Source: Ruegeria sp. HKCCD7303 (lineage in GTDB: Bacteria; Pseudomonadota; Alphaproteobacteria; Rhodobacterales; Rhodobacteraceae). From it: a stretch of 64,000 nucleotides of DNA. A model generated the notes under the pieces. It was not told the DNA's origin and ran no database searches. It worked only from the letters and a program-made list of their open reading frames with translations. A program made the translations under genes and the position numbers. Below are positions 1 through 8,269 of the stretch, piece by piece (within the stretch, counting starts at the first letter, position 1; each line of letters starts with the position of its first letter). The stretch is from the NCBI RefSeq assembly GCF_013111185.1, contig NZ_WVRE01000007.1, forward strand, positions 1 through 64,000, in the 5' to 3' direction.

Positions 1-25
1 AGCCCGGCACATCGGTGAGACTAAG

Positions 26-57
26 AAGGCCGTCCCACTAAGGGGCGGCCTTTTTCT
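26..57 (+). terminator. Intrinsic terminator of an upstream gene, probably tuf
   Basis: A GGCCGTCCC/GGGGCGGCC stem with a five-base loop is followed by a run of T. Nearly the same hairpin, with the same flanking ctaa-gaagg bases, recurs at 2163 directly behind a decayed tuf 3' end. I therefore infer that the gene just left of the window is an intact tuf, which usually precedes rpsJ. Confidence 0.85.
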
Positions 58-128
58 TTTTCGCAAACGTCCACCGAGATGCTAAACTCTTTCGTATTGG
101 ATTATTGCAATTCGAAAGAGGTCATAAG

Positions 129-1955
129 ATGCACGTATCGGCATGTTCGCTCTGTCTTGTTGCGGCAATTGCTTTTTCATCTAGTTCGGCGTTGTCCCAA
201 CAAATCGCGGATCGCATTTACCTAGGCGGGCCAATCGTCACGATGCATGACGATGACCCCTCTGCCGAGGCGGTCGCGGTCAAAGACGGGCGCATTCTGG
301 CTGTTGGATCGCTGTCTGACCTGTCTGTGCATCAAGGTGATGGAACGGAAACATTCGATTTGAACGGACGGGCGATGCTGCCGGGCTTCGTGGACAGCCA
401 CGGACATGTTGTCATGGGAGGATTGCAGGCGCTGTCAGCCAACCTTCTCGCGCCACCCGATGGCGAGGTCGTTGATATCGCAAGTCTGCAATCCACGCTG
501 ACTGACTGGGCCGAGGAGAATGCGCAGGCCGTTGAACAGGTCAAAATGATCATTGGCTTTGGCTACGACAATGCTCAACTGCAGGAATTGCGCCACCCTA
601 CACGGCAAGAACTGGACGTGGTGTCCGAAGACTTGCCTATCATCATCATTCATCAGTCCGGGCATCTGGGTGTCGCAAATTCCAAAGCTCTGGAGTTGGC
701 AGGCATCACCGCCGCTTCTGAGGCACCACCCGGTGGTGTAATTCAGCGTGATGAAGCAGGAGAGCCAAACGGTGTTCTGGAAGAATACGCCTTCTTTTCG
801 GTTCTCGTACCCATGTTGGGAAATCTGGGTGAGGACGGCTTGGCTGCCTTCGCCCGAGCTGGAACCGAACTTTGGGCAAAGTTTGGATATACGACCGGAC
901 AAGAAGGCCGTTCTTCTGGCGAAATTGTAGAAGTTCTTAGGAAAGTTGCGGCCGAAGACGGACTTCCAATCGACGTTGTAGCGTTTCCGGATGTTCTAGA
1001 GGCCAGGGAATTTATCGGTGCCAATACCTCAGAGGACTATGAAGACCGGGTTCGGGTCGGGGGCTGCAAGCTTACGATTGACGGCTCGCCTCAGGGTTTT
1101 ACTGCGTTGCGGGATCGACCCTATTTTGATCCGGTTGGAAATTACGCTGCTGGGTATGCGGGATATGCAGCCATTACAATGGAGCAACTCCAAGATGCCG
1201 TGAACTGGTGTTATGAAAACGGCTTTCAGATTTTGGTGCATTCTAATGGTGAAGGGGCCTCTGACATGCTGATTGCCGCATTGGAAGAAGCGCAGATGAA
1301 GTATGGTGACCCCGGCAACCGTCCGGTTCTGGTGCACGGTCAGTTCTTACGAGAAGACCAGGTTGCCAGCTTCAAGCGCCTTGGCGTGTTCCCCTCCCTT
1401 TTCCCGATGCACACATTCTATTGGGGGGACTGGCATCGGGATCACACCGTTGGGCCGGTCAATGCCGACAACATCTCACCCACCGGGTGGCTGCACGAAC
1501 GGGACATGATGTTTGGCACGCATCATGATGCCCCGGTGGCCTTTCCAGACAGCATGCGGGTCCTTGCGGCAACGGTCACGCGTCGCACACGGTCGGGCGA
1601 CATTTTGGGCCCGCATCAGAGGGTTGATGTCATGACCGCCCTGAAGGCCATGACGATTTGGCCCGCATGGCAACACTTTGAGGAAGATGAGAAGGGTTCG
1701 ATCGAAGTGGGGAAGGTCGCCGATTTTGTGATCTTGTCCGATGATCCAACATCCATCGACCCCGAGACGTTGGCCGAACTGGAGGTGCTTGTGACTGTCA
1801 AAGGGGATGAGGTTGTCTATGAAGCCCAAGAGAGTGTGAAAGAAGGCAATTTGCAGTTTTCACCTTTTTCGAATGACCCGGTGATTGCGCATGTTTTCTT
1901 GCATGCGATCTATCAGGGAATGAAGGTAGAAGAGCCGTGGCTTGTACGGAATTAG
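129..1955 (+). CDS. Exported amidohydrolase family 3 protein (YtcJ-like)
   Basis: 608-aa metal-dependent hydrolase. Residues 1-23 look like a signal peptide (cleavage near ALS-QQ), so it is probably periplasmic. The beta-strand opening (IYLGGPIVTMHDDD) and the metal motif SHGH (His91, His93) are typical of the amidohydrolase superfamily. Further His motifs are HQSGHLG, VHSNGEG and GTHHD, and the C-terminal signature GSIEVGKVADFVIL is that of amidohydrolase_3 (PF07969). The ATG at 129 has an AGAGG ribosome site seven bases upstream and is preferred to an upstream in-frame TTG at 105. The substrate cannot be read; relatives act on N-acyl or formyl amides. It stands between two tuf-type terminators and looks like an insertion upstream of the S10 operon. 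Confidence 0.85.
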   Translation: MHVSACSLCLVAAIAFSSSSALSQQIADRIYLGGPIVTMHDDDPSAEAVAVKDGRILAVGSLSDLSVHQGDGTETFDLNGRAMLPGFVDSHGHVVMGGLQALSANLLAPPDGEVVDIASLQSTLTDWAEENAQAVEQVKMIIGFGYDNAQLQELRHPTRQELDVVSEDLPIIIIHQSGHLGVANSKALELAGITAASEAPPGGVIQRDEAGEPNGVLEEYAFFSVLVPMLGNLGEDGLAAFARAGTELWAKFGYTTGQEGRSSGEIVEVLRKVAAEDGLPIDVVAFPDVLEAREFIGANTSEDYEDRVRVGGCKLTIDGSPQGFTALRDRPYFDPVGNYAAGYAGYAAITMEQLQDAVNWCYENGFQILVHSNGEGASDMLIAALEEAQMKYGDPGNRPVLVHGQFLREDQVASFKRLGVFPSLFPMHTFYWGDWHRDHTVGPVNADNISPTGWLHERDMMFGTHHDAPVAFPDSMRVLAATVTRRTRSGDILGPHQRVDVMTALKAMTIWPAWQHFEEDEKGSIEVGKVADFVILSDDPTSIDPETLAELEVLVTVKGDEVVYEAQESVKEGNLQFSPFSNDPVIAHVFLHAIYQGMKVEEPWLVRN

Positions 1956-1983
1956 GCTAAGGATTTAGGTTTCGGTTGCTTGA

Positions 1984-2130
1984 AGCCCTGAAATAGTCAT
2001 GCCTGACCAAAACGCGTCGTTCAGCGTTGAGCTGATCGCACCGATCGCAACGGAAATAGGCCTCCGCTTCGCGACCCGCGGAGGCGACCGCACCGTCGGC
2101 GCTTGCGTTGTCTCGAAAATCATCGAGTAA
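1984..2130 (+). pseudogene. tuf: Remnant of the 3' end of tuf (elongation factor Tu)
   Basis: Reading from 1984, the frame gives [20 protein letters not shown] and then [17 protein letters not shown] and a stop. This is the last ~45 residues of domain 3 of EF-Tu, whose family form is VMPGDN...ELI.PIA...GLRFAIREGGRTVGAGVV.KI. Several normally fixed residues are altered (GD to DQ, AIREGG to ATRGGD, GAG to GAC) and a stop codon lies immediately upstream at 1981, so it cannot be a working gene. The tuf-type terminator follows at 2163. This is a duplicated and decaying gene end, not an alternative EF-Tu. Confidence 0.88.
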
Positions 2131-2162
2131 GGCGCGCTTGCCGCAACTCGGTTGAACTAAAG

Positions 2163-2191
2163 AAGGCCGTCCCATATCGGGGCGGCCTTTT
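2163..2191 (+). terminator. Intrinsic terminator behind the tuf remnant
   Basis: GGCCGTCCC, a five-base loop, GGGGCGGCC and TTTT. It is a near copy of the terminator at 26-57, and homology extends into the flanking ggt-ga-actaa bases, so the duplication covers the gene end and its terminator together. Confidence 0.85.
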
Positions 2192-2223
2192 CTTGCAACA
2201 GCTTATAAATCAGGCTTTTGCGT

Positions 2224-3288
2224 TCAGTCCGTGGACACTGGGACAGCCTTGGGGAAAGTCCACGTTCCATCAAGGATTTCGGGACCAGGTTGATACAGGC
2301 GCACTGCATAGTTCCACCCATCTGTCAACGGGATGCAGTTTACGCGTCCGTCACCGCATCCGCCAAGATGAACAGTCATGCTGCCGTCATCGTTTTCCGC
2401 GCCTGAAACAGAGTTTACATTGTAGACGCCGGTTTCGTTTTCCTCAAAAAAGCCATCCGCGTTGTAGACGCTGATGGACCAAAAGGCGTCCACCGGGACC
2501 GCAGCCGGGATATCGATTTTATATTCACCAACAGGGCGATTGGGGTCAATCGACAGATAGAAGGCGGATTCTTCCGGCAATCCCCCCCAGCCAAAAGCAG
2601 CGCCCAGAAAGTGGCGGATGGGGTCCACTTCACTTTTGGGACCAAACGTGGCCCGGCTATCAGGAATAAACCGGCTGAGCGATAGCGCAGCTTGCAATAC
2701 GCCATCAAAACTTTTCTCGTCATAATGAGGCGAGATAAAGGGTTTTGCGGACTTTGCCTCTAAAGTGATTTTGTCTTGCAAAGCAGAAACTTCCGCGATG
2801 TCATCGGGATCGCTGGCATCCACTAGAAGCCTCACAATCATCACGACAAAAGGGGTGTCGAACGTGTCAAAATCCAATTCATAGGTTCCAGCGCCCAGAA
2901 ACACCTTGTTCATATAGTGATCCTGATTGACGATCTGGGCCGAGATGTAGCGGTTCCCTCCGTCCGGTAAGGTGAGGGTTGCTCCTTCGGTGATGTCAAT
3001 GACTGCCATACTGTAAAGGGTGTCCCGATTCATGCGGATCGTGGGTTGTTGGTCAATCGGGGTAGGTTCTCGAATGTGCAAAACTTTGTTGATACCGCCA
3101 GATAGTGCCACGTATTTCCCAAACTCGATATCCGTGGCGGCCCGTACAAAATTGTCGACCGTGACAGGAACATTGCGACTGTCAAAGAACTTTCTCAGGT
3201 CATTCGATGCGCCTTGTGCGGCAGAATCGTCAAAAGGCATTGTCAGTGCAGCGCCAAGGAGCACAGCAGTTGCAACATGCTTAAGCAT
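2224..3288 (-). CDS. Exported DUF1254/DUF1214 protein
   Basis: 354 aa with a signal peptide of ~25 residues (cleavage near SAA-QG). An N-terminal DUF1254 part (~45-170) includes TIRMNRDTLYSMAVIDITEG and ISAQIVNQDHYMNKV. A C-terminal DUF1214 part (~230-345) includes PVDAFWSISVYNADG and NYAVRLYQPGPEILDGTW. Both are typical of this family of periplasmic proteins of unknown biochemistry. The ATG has a strong AAAGGAG site. The gene faces away from rpsJ, on the opposite strand, between the tuf remnant and the S10 promoter, and looks like an insertion between tuf and rpsJ. Confidence 0.85.
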   Translation of the reverse strand: MLKHVATAVLLGAALTMPFDDSAAQGASNDLRKFFDSRNVPVTVDNFVRAATDIEFGKYVALSGGINKVLHIREPTPIDQQPTIRMNRDTLYSMAVIDITEGATLTLPDGGNRYISAQIVNQDHYMNKVFLGAGTYELDFDTFDTPFVVMIVRLLVDASDPDDIAEVSALQDKITLEAKSAKPFISPHYDEKSFDGVLQAALSLSRFIPDSRATFGPKSEVDPIRHFLGAAFGWGGLPEESAFYLSIDPNRPVGEYKIDIPAAVPVDAFWSISVYNADGFFEENETGVYNVNSVSGAENDDGSMTVHLGGCGDGRVNCIPLTDGWNYAVRLYQPGPEILDGTWTFPKAVPVSTD

Positions 3289-3486
3289 CGTGATTCTCCT
3301 TTGGTAAAAATGGGTCGACCACTATCCCACGGGGGTGCCAGTTCAATTTGGTCTATGACTATCCGAGACAGAGTTTAATGATTGCGGCTTTCGTATGCAT
3401 TGAGGTAAATCAAAGGCTGACCCGCGATGACGAGCAAGCGCCTCACTATCGGGTAGCTGCCTCGAGCAGTGTTGAAATTTCCCCCC

Positions 3487-3515
3487 TTGCCAAACCCCAC
3501 CAATCCCACTAATAC
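3487..3515 (+). promoter_or_regulatory. Probable promoter of the rpsJ operon
   Basis: TTGCCA (3487-3492), a 17-base spacer and TAATAC (3510-3515) lie ~120 bases before rpsJ. The same -35 box and spacer recur before rpmC (11418-11446) and rplO (18453-18481). The rest of the 346-base gap 3289-3634 shows only this promoter and the leader hairpin at 3541. Confidence 0.6.
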
Positions 3516-3540
3516 GCGCGAGTTCTCAATAAGAACATCA

Positions 3541-3563
3541 AGGCGGGATGATTCCCGCCTTTT
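3541..3563 (+). terminator. Terminator-like hairpin in the rpsJ leader (possible attenuator)
   Basis: AGGCGGGA, loop TGAT, TCCCGCCT, then TTT. It lies between the predicted promoter and the rpsJ start, so it could work as a transcription attenuator. A weaker pairing follows (gagggttg with caacctc, ~3572-3610). Attenuation of the S10 operon by L4 is known in gammaproteobacteria; whether it applies here is inference. Confidence 0.55.
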
Positions 3564-3634
3564 GGGTTCGAAGAGGGTTGGCGATGCGCGTCTGTCCTCC
3601 TCTCAACCTCAACGCCTGATAAAAGGCTGTTAAT

Positions 3635-3949
3635 ATGCAAAGCCAAAACATCCGTATTCGGCTGAAGGCATTTGACTATCGCGTTCTGGATGCCAGCACG
3701 CAAGAGATCGTCAACACTGCCAAGCGGACCGGCGCGAACGTGCGCGGCCCGATCCCGCTGCCGAACAAGATTGAGAAGTTCACGGTTCTCCGTGGCCCTC
3801 ACGTTGACAAGAAATCCCGCGACCAGTTCGAGATCCGCACGCACAAGCGTCTGCTCGACATCGTTGATCCGACCCCCCAGACCGTAGACGCGCTGATGAA
3901 GCTCGACCTCGCTGCTGGTGTGGACGTCGAGATCAAGCTGCAGTCGTAA
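3635..3949 (+). CDS. rpsJ: 30S ribosomal protein S10
   Basis: 104-aa uS10, full length. It binds the head of the 30S subunit and also serves as NusE in antitermination. It is recognised from [14 protein letters not shown] at the N terminus, [18 protein letters not shown] in the loop, and the C-terminal half with [19 protein letters not shown]. It is first in a four-gene plus-strand unit rpsJ-rplC-rplD-rplW, 18 bases before rplC. tuf, its usual upstream neighbour, is separated from it by inserted genes. Confidence 0.98.
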   Translation: MQSQNIRIRLKAFDYRVLDASTQEIVNTAKRTGANVRGPIPLPNKIEKFTVLRGPHVDKKSRDQFEIRTHKRLLDIVDPTPQTVDALMKLDLAAGVDVEIKLQS

Positions 3950-3967
3950 GATCGGAGGGTATAGATT

Positions 3968-4693
3968 ATGCGCTCTGGTATTATCGCAAAAAAAGTTGGC
4001 ATGACCCGCCTGTTCATGGAAGACGGCAAGCAGATCCCTGTGACCGTTCTTCACCTGGACAACCTGCAGGTCGTTGCACAGCGTACCGCTGACAAAGACG
4101 GCTACACCGCCGTTCAGCTGGGCGCCGGTGCTGCCAAGGCAAAACGCACCTCGAAGGCCATGCGCGGCCACTACGCCGCTGCAAAGGTCGAGCCCAAGCG
4201 TAAGCTGGCCGAGTTCCGCGTCTCTGAAGATGGCCTGATCGAAGTGGGCGCCGAGATTTCGGCAGAACACTTCCTGGAAGGTCAGAAAGTTGACGTTTCG
4301 GGTACCTCGATCGGTAAAGGCTTTGCCGGTGCAATGAAGCGCCACAACTTTGGTGGTCTGCGCGCCTCGCACGGTGTTTCGATCAGCCACCGTTCGCACG
4401 GTTCGACCGGTCAGTGTCAGGATCCGGGCAAGGTGTTCAAAGGCAAGAAGATGGCCGGTCACATGGGTGCTGCCCGTGTAACCACCCAGAACCTGGAAGT
4501 TGTCAAAACCGACGCCGACCGGAACCTGGTCTTCATCAAAGGCGCCGTTCCCGGACCGAAATCGGGCTGGGTCACCGTCAAGGACGCCGTGAAGAAGAAA
4601 GCACCGGAAGGCCTGCCTTTCCCGGCTGCTGTGAAATCGGCTGCAACCGAAGCACCTGCGGAAGAAGCTCCCGCGGAAGGTGGTGAAGCATGA
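3968..4693 (+). CDS. rplC: 50S ribosomal protein L3
   Basis: 241-aa uL3, one of the first proteins to bind 23S rRNA, reaching toward the peptidyl transferase centre. The start [16 protein letters not shown] and the central [20 protein letters not shown] loop are characteristic. The C terminus has an alanine/glutamate-rich tail ([13 protein letters not shown]) of about 20 residues beyond the usual end, of a kind often seen in Rhodobacterales. A GGAGG site precedes the ATG. Its stop overlaps the start of rplD by four bases (ATGA). Confidence 0.98.
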   Translation: MRSGIIAKKVGMTRLFMEDGKQIPVTVLHLDNLQVVAQRTADKDGYTAVQLGAGAAKAKRTSKAMRGHYAAAKVEPKRKLAEFRVSEDGLIEVGAEISAEHFLEGQKVDVSGTSIGKGFAGAMKRHNFGGLRASHGVSISHRSHGSTGQCQDPGKVFKGKKMAGHMGAARVTTQNLEVVKTDADRNLVFIKGAVPGPKSGWVTVKDAVKKKAPEGLPFPAAVKSAATEAPAEEAPAEGGEA

Positions 4694-5307
4694 AACTTGA
4701 TGTAATCAAACTGGACGGCGGCAAAGCCGGCGACATCGAGCTGAACGCCGATCTGTTCGGTCTCGAGCCGCGTGCGGACATCCTGCACCGTGTGGTCCGT
4801 TGGCAGCGTAACAACGCGCAGGCCGGCACCCACAAGGTCAAGACCCGCTCGGAAACCAGCTACTCGACCAAGAAGATCTATCGCCAGAAGGGCACCGGTG
4901 GCGCACGCCATGGTGACCGCAACGCGCCGATCTTCCGCAAGGGTGGTATCTACAAGGGCCCGACCCCTCGTTCGCACGGCCACGACCTGCCGAAGAAGTT
5001 CCGCAAGCTTGGCCTGCGCCACGCTCTGTCGGCAAAAGCCAAAGCAGGTGAACTGGTTGTGATCGAGAACGCCGAAGCCGAAGGCAAGACCGCTGCTCTG
5101 GCCAAACAGGTTGCAAACCTGGGCTGGAAACGCGCTCTGGTCATCGACGGCGCGACCGTGAACGAAGGGTTCCTGAAAGCGTCCAAGAACATCGAAGGTC
5201 TGGATATCCTGCCGTCGATGGGCGCAAACGTCTATGACATCCTCAAGCGTGACACCCTGGTGCTCACCAAAGCGGCTGTCGAAGCACTGGAGGCTCGTCT
5301 GAAATGA
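4690..5307 (+). CDS. rplD: 50S ribosomal protein L4
   Basis: 205-aa uL4 lining the polypeptide exit tunnel. The conserved loop is visible as [20 protein letters not shown] followed by [16 protein letters not shown], along with the family motif [20 protein letters not shown]. Overlaps of four bases with both rplC and rplW indicate translational coupling. It would be the regulator if the leader hairpin at 3541 is an L4-controlled attenuator, but this is only a parallel with enteric bacteria. Confidence 0.98.
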   Translation: MKLDVIKLDGGKAGDIELNADLFGLEPRADILHRVVRWQRNNAQAGTHKVKTRSETSYSTKKIYRQKGTGGARHGDRNAPIFRKGGIYKGPTPRSHGHDLPKKFRKLGLRHALSAKAKAGELVVIENAEAEGKTAALAKQVANLGWKRALVIDGATVNEGFLKASKNIEGLDILPSMGANVYDILKRDTLVLTKAAVEALEARLK

Positions 5308-5600
5308 GCGCGAAGGCAGAACACTACGACGTGATCCGCAAGCCGATCATCACCGAAAAGTCGACCATGGCGTCCGAAAACGGCGCGGTTGTCTTTGAAG
5401 TGGCGATCGACAGCAACAAGCCGCAGATCAAAGAGGCCGTTGAGGCTCTGTTTGGTGTGAAGGTCAAGGCGGTGAACACCACCGTGACCAAAGGCAAGGT
5501 CAAGCGGTTCCGCGGCCAACTGGGCCGTCGGAAAGACGTCAAAAAAGCATATGTGACCCTGGAAGAGGGCAACACAATCGACGTGAGCACCGGTCTTTGA
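5304..5600 (+). CDS. rplW: 50S ribosomal protein L23
   Basis: 98-aa uL23, at the tunnel exit and the docking site for trigger factor and [21 protein letters not shown] at the N terminus and [20 protein letters not shown] at the C terminus are diagnostic. This is the intact copy. A diverged copy of its last 99 bases lies inverted at 17127-17225. In the usual order rplB comes next, but here rplB is ~9 kb away on the opposite strand, so this gene marks one edge of the inversion. Confidence 0.98.
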   Translation: MSAKAEHYDVIRKPIITEKSTMASENGAVVFEVAIDSNKPQIKEAVEALFGVKVKAVNTTVTKGKVKRFRGQLGRRKDVKKAYVTLEEGNTIDVSTGL

Positions 5601-6229
5601 TCCGACGCTTACTGCGACTATTTACGGCCTCGGCGGATCAACCCGCCGAGGCCGATTTCGTTTCAGACCCTGAGATCACGCGTACACAAGTGCTGGAGAA
5701 AATGCGCGCGTTCAGCGCCGAACCGTATTTCCAGATTGCTGACGAGCAACTGGGGCTTTTGTCTGTTTTCGATGATTTGAAGTACGACCGGGCCGACGTA
5801 GACATGATCTCTCCGGCGATGCGTCGTCATGTGGTCGGCAAGCTTGGCCCATTGGGGTTCCGTCAGACCTCTGGTACGGTGCTTGAACACGCCGAGGCGG
5901 ACATGCGCGTACACATCCCCAAATTCCACGCCCTGGGCGCGTCGCCGTTTGACATTGCGCGCTACACAGACAAGCGCCCGCAAGATTACTGCCTGCTGAC
6001 CCCCACACAAGTTGCTTGCCAGTTCGTGGACCACTACGAGCTGGACGGTGCCGTGCAGCGGATCGAGTTGCTTGTTAAGAAACACCCGATCAACTTGCTG
6101 AAACTGGCTGACTATCTGGAAGGGAAACCCAAGCACCGCGCGTTTCGCGAAGTATTAGGATACATCAAGCGTCAGCAGCGGCTGGCTGTGGAATCCGAAC
6201 CTCTCTGCCGCAGGCGATCTTTAGGGTAG
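5597..6229 (+). CDS. Conserved-looking hypothetical protein behind rplW
   Basis: Up to 210 aa; family not recognised. A TTG at 5597 overlaps the rplW stop codon and would allow coupled translation. The first ATG is at 5701, with a close GGAG, and would give 176 aa. There is no signal peptide or membrane segment. The body is a mixed helical protein (for example [19 protein letters not shown] and [20 protein letters not shown]) with a basic end. Codon use looks like that of a real chromosomal gene. It is the last gene before the convergent DUF1127 gene and lies at the left edge of the inverted block, so its 3' end could have been altered by the rearrangement. Confidence 0.6.
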   Translation: MIRRLLRLFTASADQPAEADFVSDPEITRTQVLEKMRAFSAEPYFQIADEQLGLLSVFDDLKYDRADVDMISPAMRRHVVGKLGPLGFRQTSGTVLEHAEADMRVHIPKFHALGASPFDIARYTDKRPQDYCLLTPTQVACQFVDHYELDGAVQRIELLVKKHPINLLKLADYLEGKPKHRAFREVLGYIKRQQRLAVESEPLCRRRSLG

Positions 6230-6448
6230 GGCCATGAGGTCGCTGAAGTTGGGGAGACACATTCCAGGCAGCTTATGAGGTGCCTGATGGCATTTGTCCT
6301 GCTTATGACAGTGCACCGGCTGCTCCTGTTGGGTGACAAACGACGCAGAGCCCGAATTTAGCGCCTTACAGCCGCTTTTCGACCTTCTCGAGAGATATGG
6401 GTCATCCGGCGCTGTCTGATCGCACTGTGGGCTTCTGGTTGAAACAGA

Positions 6449-6474
6449 AAAGGCGCCCTGTGGCGCCTTTGTGT
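6449..6474. terminator. Bidirectional terminator between convergent genes
   Basis: AAAGGCGCC, loop CTGT, GGCGCCTTT, followed by T-rich sequence on the plus strand and by TTTTC on the minus strand. It can end both the rpsJ operon read-through and the minus-strand DUF1127 gene. The rest of 6230-6495 holds no gene I can support. Confidence 0.7.
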
Positions 6475-6495
6475 TTTTGCTTCGGGTATCCGCGA

Positions 6496-6708
6496 TTATG
6501 AGCAATAAACGTGCTTGTGCGCGATGTCCGCGATATCACAGCGACGGACGCCGATGTCATCCAGCTCGCGGTTGGTCAGGTTTTGCAGTTCGCGGTAAGT
6601 GCGCTGATACTCAGCCGCACGGGCGCGCGCGGTTTTCATCCGTTCGATCATGTTTGCAATCCGGGCGCTGAAGCCGAAGCCGGAGTGTGTCAGTGTAGCA
6701 GTTGTCAT
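6496..6708 (-). CDS. DUF1127 small protein (YjiS-like)
   Basis: 70 aa. The C-terminal half, YRELQNLTNRELDDIGVRR with DIADIAHK, is the DUF1127 motif of small arginine-rich proteins. Some alphaproteobacterial members bind RNA and affect phosphate or carbon metabolism, but the role here is unknown. A GAAAGGA site lies six bases before the ATG. It follows the rpmD terminator on the same strand and is therefore probably its own transcript, ending at 6449. Confidence 0.85.
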   Translation of the reverse strand: MTTATLTHSGFGFSARIANMIERMKTARARAAEYQRTYRELQNLTNRELDDIGVRRCDIADIAHKHVYCS

Positions 6709-6728
6709 CTTCTTATTCCTTTCTCAAA

Positions 6729-6746
6729 TCAGGGCGTATTCCCTGA
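6729..6746 (-). promoter_or_regulatory. Hairpin in the 5' leader of the DUF1127 gene
   Basis: Perfect inverted repeat TCAGGG-CGTATT-CCCTGA lying ~20 bases before the start codon of the minus-strand DUF1127 gene. It could be an operator or a leader hairpin. The remaining part of 6747-6950 shows no gene I can support. Confidence 0.4.
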
Positions 6747-6951
6747 CGTTTCCTTTTTCGTGTTCCTTCATTGGACAAGCGTGAAATAGGGTTGAGAGGT
6801 ATCGCTAACAACCGAGTTTTCGGTCTACCGGCTATGCGTTTTCGGTATGTCCAACGTCAATCCTTGCGCCGAACGGATAGGAATAGTTTCATCGTTTCTC
6901 ATCCTTTTAACACAATGGATCAAAGCGACACGTCGGTTGCTGTTAAAGGCA

Positions 6952-6986
6952 AGAAAAAACGCCCCCGACCGAAGTCAGAGGCGTTC
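6952..6986 (-). terminator. Strong terminator of the rpmC-rpmD unit
   Basis: On the minus strand a 12-pair stem, AACGCCTCTGAC paired with GTCGGGGGCGTT, is capped by a TTCG tetraloop and followed by a run of T. It lies ~25 bases behind the rpmD stop. It shows that the spc-type transcript now ends after rpmD and does not run into rplO. Confidence 0.9.
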
Positions 6987-7011
6987 TTGGAAATTCTCGA
7001 AGGCTTCGCGC

Positions 7012-7200
7012 TTAGCCGCGTTCTTCGACGATCTCTACCAGATGCGGGATCTTGCGGATCATACCACGAACCGAAGGAGTATCTTCCAGCTCACGGGTTT
7101 TGTGCATCTTGTTGAGGCCCAGGCCGATCAGGGTTGCGCGCTGTTCGGCGGGGCGGCGGATCGGTGAACCGATCTGCTTGACGACGATGGTTTTTGCCAT
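7012..7200 (-). CDS. rpmD: 50S ribosomal protein L30
   Basis: 62-aa uL30. [20 protein letters not shown] followed by LIGLGLNKM is the family signature. It is the last ribosomal gene of the inverted block, 12 bases behind rpsE and followed by a strong terminator. In most bacteria rplO comes directly after rpmD; here rplO is at 18577 on the other strand. Confidence 0.97.
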   Translation of the reverse strand: MAKTIVVKQIGSPIRRPAEQRATLIGLGLNKMHKTRELEDTPSVRGMIRKIPHLVEIVEERG

Positions 7201-7212
7201 GGGTCGCTCTCC

Positions 7213-7782
7213 TTATGCTTCTGCTTCAGCAGCAGCCGGTGCTTCGTCCCGCTTGGGCAGGATGTCAGCAACTTTTTTACCACGACGCGCGGCAACCGAA
7301 CGCGGACTCTGCTCTTTCTGCAGGCCGTTGATGGTGGCGCGGATCATGTTGTACGGGTTCTGCGAGCCCAGCGACTTGGACACAACGTCCTTAACGCCCA
7401 GCATTTCGAACACGGCACGCATCGGACCACCGGCGATGATACCAGTACCTTCAGGTGCGGTGCGCATAACCACTTTACCAGCGCCGTGACGGCCTTCGAT
7501 GTCGTGGTGCAGGGTCCGACCTTCGCGCAGCTGCACGCGGATCATTTGACGCTTGGCTTGTTCGGTCGCCTTACGGATGGCCTCAGGTACTTCTTTCGCT
7601 TTACCTTTGCCAAAGCCGACGCGGCCTTTCTGATCGCCGACAACCACCAGAGCGGCGAAGCCAAAGCGCTTACCACCTTTTACGGTTTTCGACACGCGGT
7701 TGATTGCGACCAGACGATCTGCAAATTCCGGTGCTTCTTCACGGTCGCGGCCACGGCCCCGACGGTTTTCACGTTCTGCCAT
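7213..7782 (-). CDS. rpsE: 30S ribosomal protein S5
   Basis: 189-aa uS5, needed for decoding accuracy at the 30S neck. [18 protein letters not shown] opens the N-terminal RNA-binding domain, and [15 protein letters not shown] begins the domain junction. The middle has [20 protein letters not shown]. An arginine-rich start ([16 protein letters not shown]) and an alanine/glutamate tail extend both ends, as in other alphaproteobacteria. The gap of 116 bases to rplR upstream is unusually wide for this operon. Confidence 0.97.
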   Translation of the reverse strand: MAERENRRGRGRDREEAPEFADRLVAINRVSKTVKGGKRFGFAALVVVGDQKGRVGFGKGKAKEVPEAIRKATEQAKRQMIRVQLREGRTLHHDIEGRHGAGKVVMRTAPEGTGIIAGGPMRAVFEMLGVKDVVSKSLGSQNPYNMIRATINGLQKEQSPRSVAARRGKKVADILPKRDEAPAAAEAEA

Positions 7783-7867
7783 TTGGCATCCCTTTTCTCA
7801 TGTGGCGCTTGTGACGCCGTTTGCTTCAATCCAAGTGAGCCCCGACTGTTGCCGAGGCCCCCGGATC

Positions 7868-7890
7868 ATCGGGGCAGCCACAAAGCTGCC
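7868..7890 (-). other. GC-rich hairpin in the rplR-rpsE spacer
   Basis: CCCCG paired with CGGGG around a short loop, without a T run, so it is not a standard terminator. It may stabilise or process the transcript between rplR and rpsE. Nothing else is visible in the 116-base spacer 7783-7898. Confidence 0.35.
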
Positions 7891-7898
7891 CGCAAGTC

Positions 7899-8258
7899 TT
7901 AGATCTTCAGACCACCTTCACGCGCAGCGTCGGCAACTGCCTTCACTTTGCCGTGGAACAGGAAGCCACCACGATCGAAATAGGCCTCTTCGACGCCTGC
8001 CTTCTTGGCACGCTCGGCGATGGCTGCGCCCACTTTGGTGGCCGCTTCGACGTTGTTCTTGCCAACAACACCCAGATCTTTTTCCAGGGTCGAGGCCGAC
8101 GCCAGGGTCACGCCACGAACGTCGTCGATCAGCTGAACGCTGATGTTTTTGTTCGAACGGTGAACCGACAGGCGTACACGGCCGGCGTTGACTTTGCGAA
8201 GTTTGTTCCGAACGCGCAGGCGGCGCTTCAGAAACAGGGTTCTTTTGCTGTTTGCCAT
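7899..8258 (-). CDS. rplR: 50S ribosomal protein L18
   Basis: 119-aa uL18, which carries 5S rRNA into the large subunit. The basic start ([18 protein letters not shown]), [18 protein letters not shown], and the end [20 protein letters not shown] followed by AREGGLKI are all family features. It lies 11 bases behind rplF. Confidence 0.97.
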   Translation of the reverse strand: MANSKRTLFLKRRLRVRNKLRKVNAGRVRLSVHRSNKNISVQLIDDVRGVTLASASTLEKDLGVVGKNNVEAATKVGAAIAERAKKAGVEEAYFDRGGFLFHGKVKAVADAAREGGLKI

Positions 8259-8269
8259 TGTTTGCGTCC

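Noticed and set aside
1999-2130. Tuf remnant as a functional short gene starting at ATG 1999
   Set aside because: Key conserved residues are changed, and domain 3 cannot fold or work alone.
6275-6360. Small plus-strand frame with a hydrophobic start
   Set aside because: About 28 codons, no ribosome site and no terminator of its own; cannot be supported.
6221-6505. Minus-strand open frame with several Cys and His (HCHKQDKCHQ)
   Set aside because: It spans a bidirectional terminator, matches no family I know, and has no ribosome site; probably chance.
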